A stretch of 43,386 nucleotides of DNA from positions 1 to 43,386 of the forward strand of contig JABHEG010000086.1 of assembly GCA_018676675.1 (NCBI GenBank), read 5' to 3'. Below the pieces are notes generated by a model. The model was not told the origin of the DNA. It ran no database searches and was given only the letters and a program-made list of their open reading frames with translations. The position numbers were made by a program, and so were the translations under genes. The DNA comes from Lentisphaerota bacterium (GTDB taxonomy: Bacteria > Verrucomicrobiota > Lentisphaeria > Oligosphaerales > JABHEG01). Shown in pieces: positions 40,710 through 43,386 of the stretch (positions are counted from its first letter, which is position 1; the number at the start of each line of letters is the position of its first letter).

Positions 40710-42206
40710 ATGCGCCAGCAACTCATCAACTACATCCGCGCCGGCTATCCCGGCATCTACGTCGTCTCCGGTGAGGAGGCCCGTGTCGAAGCCGAGCTGA
40801 AAGGCGTCGCAGAGGATATCGGCTACCGTCTTTTCGCCTGGTCGATCCTGGACGGCCTCGTCGATACATCGGACGGCACACTCCACAACGCCATGGATCC
40901 GCAGGAAGTCCTTACCGGCATCGCAGATCTGCCCGAGCGCAGTCTCGTGCTGTTGCGCGACCTCCACCAGTTCCTGGAAGATCCCAACCCCATCATCACA
41001 CGCTTGCTCAAGAATGTCATGCGCGTGGCCAAGACCGAAGCCAAGACGCTTGTTGTGCTCGGCTGCCGCCTGATGCTCCCACCCGAATTGGAGCGGGAGT
41101 TCGTCGTGGTGGAGTTCGCTCTGCCCAATCGTGACGAGCTCGGTGTTGTCCTGGACAACATCGCCGAGTCCGCCGGCAGAGAGCCCCGGCAGGATGAGGA
41201 ACGCGACCTGCTCCTGGATGCCGCAACCGGCCTGACCAGCATCGAGGCGGAGAACGCCTTCGCGCTTTCGGTCGTCGAGGCCGACGGACTGAATGCAGCT
41301 ATCGTTGCGCGCGAGAAGGCAGCCGCGGTCAAGAAGAATGGTCTCCTGGAGATCGTGAAGACTTCGCCCACACTCGAAAATATTGGTGGACTCGACCTGC
41401 TCAAAGGGTGGCTCACCCAGCGACAGGACGCGTTCGGCCGAATGGCCCAGGAGTACGGGCTCCCCAGCCCAAAGGGATTGCTTATCATAGGTATCCCTGG
41501 CACCGGGAAGTCCCTCACGGCCAAGGCCACGGCAAGCGTATTCCAGCGTCCACTGCTCAAACTGGATGCCGGCCGTATCTACGCTGGTCTCGTCGGGCAG
41601 TCGGAGGAGAACCTCCGTTCCGTGATCCGGACCGTGGAAGCCATCGCGCCCTGTGTGCTTTGGATCGACGAGATCGAGAAGGCGTTCAGCGGCTCGAAGA
41701 GTTCCGGCACGACGGATGGAGGGACCGCAAGTCGCGTGTTCGGCACGTTCCTGTCGTGGATGCAGGAACGGACATCGTCGGTCTTCATCGTGGCAACCGC
41801 GAACGATGTCAACCAGCTCCCACCCGAGCTGCTCCGGAAGGGCCGCTTCGACGAGCTGTTCTTCGTGGACATCCCGGACTCTGGAGAACGCGAGGCGATC
41901 TGGCGAATTCAGATCGCCAAGTACCGCCGCGACCCGGACCAGTTCGACGTGCAACAGCTGGCATCGATATCGGACGGGCTGACCGGCAGCGAGATCGAAC
42001 AAGCGTTCATCGATGCACTCTACGCCGCATTCAGTGACGACCGGGAACCCGCTCCTGACACCGTCCAGCAGGTCCTGAGCGATCTGGTCCCGTTGAGTCG
42101 CCTGATGAACGATCAGATCACTGGACTCCGCAAGTGGGCCCAGGGACGCACGCGTCCCGCTACCACGCAGGATGTCACCCAATCCAGGCGCCGCATTCAG
42201 TACTGA
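40710..42206 (+). CDS. Ycf46-like AAA+ ATPase
   Basis: 498 aa. The N-terminal 210 residues are the family-specific region (QLINYIRAGYPGIYVVSGEE and RSLVLLRDLHQFLEDPNPIITR). The AAA+ domain follows: NIGGLDLLKGWLTQR, Walker A GIPGTGKS (261-268), Walker B VLWIDEIE (316-323), and a second region of homology FIVATANDVNQLPPELLRKGRFDELFFVDIP with its arginine fingers. Ycf46 is a plastid/cyanobacterial ATPase of the Cdc48/FtsH-like class; related proteins occur on plasmids and phages with DUF1257 and DUF2997. It probably unfolds or remodels a protein partner. An intrinsic terminator ends the unit. Confidence 0.88.
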   Translation: MRQQLINYIRAGYPGIYVVSGEEARVEAELKGVAEDIGYRLFAWSILDGLVDTSDGTLHNAMDPQEVLTGIADLPERSLVLLRDLHQFLEDPNPIITRLLKNVMRVAKTEAKTLVVLGCRLMLPPELEREFVVVEFALPNRDELGVVLDNIAESAGREPRQDEERDLLLDAATGLTSIEAENAFALSVVEADGLNAAIVAREKAAAVKKNGLLEIVKTSPTLENIGGLDLLKGWLTQRQDAFGRMAQEYGLPSPKGLLIIGIPGTGKSLTAKATASVFQRPLLKLDAGRIYAGLVGQSEENLRSVIRTVEAIAPCVLWIDEIEKAFSGSKSSGTTDGGTASRVFGTFLSWMQERTSSVFIVATANDVNQLPPELLRKGRFDELFFVDIPDSGEREAIWRIQIAKYRRDPDQFDVQQLASISDGLTGSEIEQAFIDALYAAFSDDREPAPDTVQQVLSDLVPLSRLMNDQITGLRKWAQGRTRPATTQDVTQSRRRIQY

Positions 42207-42243
42207 CTCTGTGACGACTAGCAGTGGGAGCCTCTGACCATCG

Positions 42244-42275
42244 AAAAGCCCTGTCGCCCTGTGGCAGGGCTTTTT
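42244..42275 (+). terminator. Intrinsic terminator after the Ycf46-like gene
   Basis: A 10-bp stem AAAAGCCCTG with CAGGGCTTTT (42244-42274) and a T run TTTTT. It lies 38 bp after the stop codon. Confidence 0.85.
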
Positions 42276-42313
42276 CCTCGCCACGCAACGTGAACCGAAA
42301 GGAGGTGTTCCAC

Positions 42314-43183
42314 ATGAAACCGCGAAAAGACGTGTATCAGATCATCACAGACCGCATCATTGCCCAGCTTGAATCCGGCGTCGTCCCTTGGCACAGGCCG
42401 TGGACCGAGACCAGCATGCCCCGGAACCTAGCGAGTGACCGCCCCTACCACGGAATCAATGCATTCCTGCTCACCAGCACGGGGTACGACTCCCCGCACT
42501 GGCTCACGTGGAACCAGCTCAAACGCCTTGGGGGTTCCGTGAGAAGCGGAGAGAAGGCGTGTCCTATCGTGTTCTGGAAGCGGTACGAGCGAGAGACCGA
42601 GGAGCGTGACGCTGCCGGCAACCCAGTTGTCGAGTCAAGGGCATTCCTCCGGTACTTCAGTGTCTTCAACACGACCCAGTGCGAAGGCATTGATGAACAT
42701 GTGCCGGAACCGGAATTGCCGTCGCACGACTTCAGTCCGGTTGGGGCGGCGGAAGCTGTGGTAGCCGGAATGCCCAAGTGCCCGACCATCGAACACGGGT
42801 TCCGCACGGCCTGTTACTCACCGTTGAACGATAGCGTTCGAATGCCACGAAGGGAACGCTTCAACGGGCCGGAGGCCTACTACGCGACGCTGTTTCATGA
42901 GCTAACGCATTCGACCGGTCACGCCAGTCGCTTGGGGCGTGAAGGCATTGCCGCGACTGCAGCATTCGGCTCGGATCGCTACAGCGCGGAAGAGTTGATC
43001 GCGGAAATGGGAGCCGCATTCATCTGCGGCCACGCTGGTATCGAGACCGCGACCATCGACAACAGCGCAGCCTACATCCATCACTGGATGCAGCGACTGA
43101 GAGATGACAGACGTCTGATCGTCCGAACCGCAGCCCAAGCCCAGAAAGCTGCCGATTTCGTCCTGGGGACAGCCAGGGAGTGA
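42314..43183 (+). CDS. ardC: ArdC-like antirestriction protein
   Basis: 289 aa. The N-terminal region (DVYQIITDRIIAQLESGVVPWHRPW, RPYHGINAFLL) is the ArdC/DUF1738 ssDNA-binding domain. The C-terminal part carries HELTH (195-199), an HExxH metallopeptidase motif, with the family's downstream EELIAEMGAAF. ArdC proteins protect incoming plasmids against restriction. ATG 42314 has AAAGGAGGTG 8 nt upstream; longer frames have no support. Its presence fits a transmissible element. Confidence 0.9.
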   Translation: MKPRKDVYQIITDRIIAQLESGVVPWHRPWTETSMPRNLASDRPYHGINAFLLTSTGYDSPHWLTWNQLKRLGGSVRSGEKACPIVFWKRYERETEERDAAGNPVVESRAFLRYFSVFNTTQCEGIDEHVPEPELPSHDFSPVGAAEAVVAGMPKCPTIEHGFRTACYSPLNDSVRMPRRERFNGPEAYYATLFHELTHSTGHASRLGREGIAATAAFGSDRYSAEELIAEMGAAFICGHAGIETATIDNSAAYIHHWMQRLRDDRRLIVRTAAQAQKAADFVLGTARE

Positions 43184-43386
43184 AGGTGGAGGGGACGTGT
43201 CCCCTTTGGCAAAGGTGCGGGGACAGCGTCCCTGGATTACTCAACACGTATGCGTTCACGGGGCAAACGCGAGTGCCAATGACACACCCACGTTACCCCT
43301 GAGAACAACCCAAGGAACTGACCACGGATTACACTGATTCCACGGATACCGGAAAGAGGGATTGGGAGTGTGGGCCCCTGCGGGGC
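43184..43386 (+). other. Modular spacer 7 at the window end
   Basis: It contains the shared hairpin GAGGGGACGTGTCCCC with TTTGG (43189-43209), then GGGGACAGCGTCCC. A copy of a CCACGGATTACAC-type short dispersed sequence lies near 43320. No gene starts before the window ends, so the downstream gene, if any, is outside. Confidence 0.6.

Noticed and set aside
40536..42284. A 582-codon frame antisense to the Ycf46-like gene
   Set aside because: Opposite-strand shadow of a gene with intact Walker motifs and a terminator; no own start signal.
31221..43233. CRISPR array, because of repeated similar units
   Set aside because: The units are 170-390 nt apart around protein genes, are not identical, and have no uniform short spacers or Cas genes.
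43318..43352. ACCACGGATTACACTGATTCC-like sequence as a tandem repeat
   Set aside because: Only about one and a half degenerate units; a common short dispersed sequence with no further support.

Overview
The window (43,386 bases, roughly 57% GC) most likely comes from an archaeal replicon: a plasmid, a large extrachromosomal element, or a chromosomal island beside an origin. The main evidence lies between 21 and 30 kb. It comprises an Orc1/Cdc6-type initiator ATPase; an ORB-like site (TTCCGATGGAAACGA) beside an AT-rich stretch next to it; a HerA/VirB4-class ATPase; and at least five BRE+TATA boxes of archaeal form. Three of those boxes lie 27-29 nt upstream of a start codon, as expected for leaderless transcripts. 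The gene content on both sides is of kinds also common in bacteria (branched-chain amino-acid-type ABC transporter, receiver domains, an NtrC-class AAA+ domain, RadC, ArdC). A bacterial host carrying an archaeal-like element is therefore not excluded. I cannot name a species.

Layout. (1) 134-18761, minus strand: about 18.6 kb of tightly packed genes. A transporter operon (two permeases, a fused double ATPase, an N-terminally anchored binding protein) ends at a strong intrinsic terminator at 14121-14163. After it come eleven genes, many joined by ATGA/GTGA/TTGA overlaps. They encode a methyltransferase, a methyltransferase-GHKL ATPase fusion, four receiver or receiver-like proteins (one fused to a methyltransferase, one to a degenerate NtrC-type AAA+ domain, one to a conserved C-terminal domain) and five unrecognised proteins. 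I read this as one multi-component signalling system that I cannot match to a described one.

(2) 19266-22943: a ParB-like protein, three 22-bp iteron-like repeats, and small genes with long structured leaders. Two of those leaders share a multi-stem element and a second hairpin with a constant 9-nt loop on unrelated stems. A PD-(D/E)XK-like protein is encoded on the minus strand. (3) 23014-29681: the archaeal-promoter block, with Orc1/Cdc6 translationally coupled to a membrane protein, and a divergent HerA-like ATPase with a coupled small partner.

(4) 29931-43183, plus strand: an accessory block of VWA/metallopeptidase, MoxR-like AAA+, SAP-domain, GP88-like, short RadC, DUF3150-like, Ycf35 (DUF1257)-DUF2997-Ycf46-like and ArdC-like proteins. 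Nearly every transcription-unit boundary here carries a 170-390 nt spacer built from the same set of hairpins. One hairpin, of the form RGGGAC-nnn-GTCCCTTTGG, occurs seven times with compensatory stem changes. These repeated leaders, together with the 20-22 kb leader family, are the best candidates for something undescribed.
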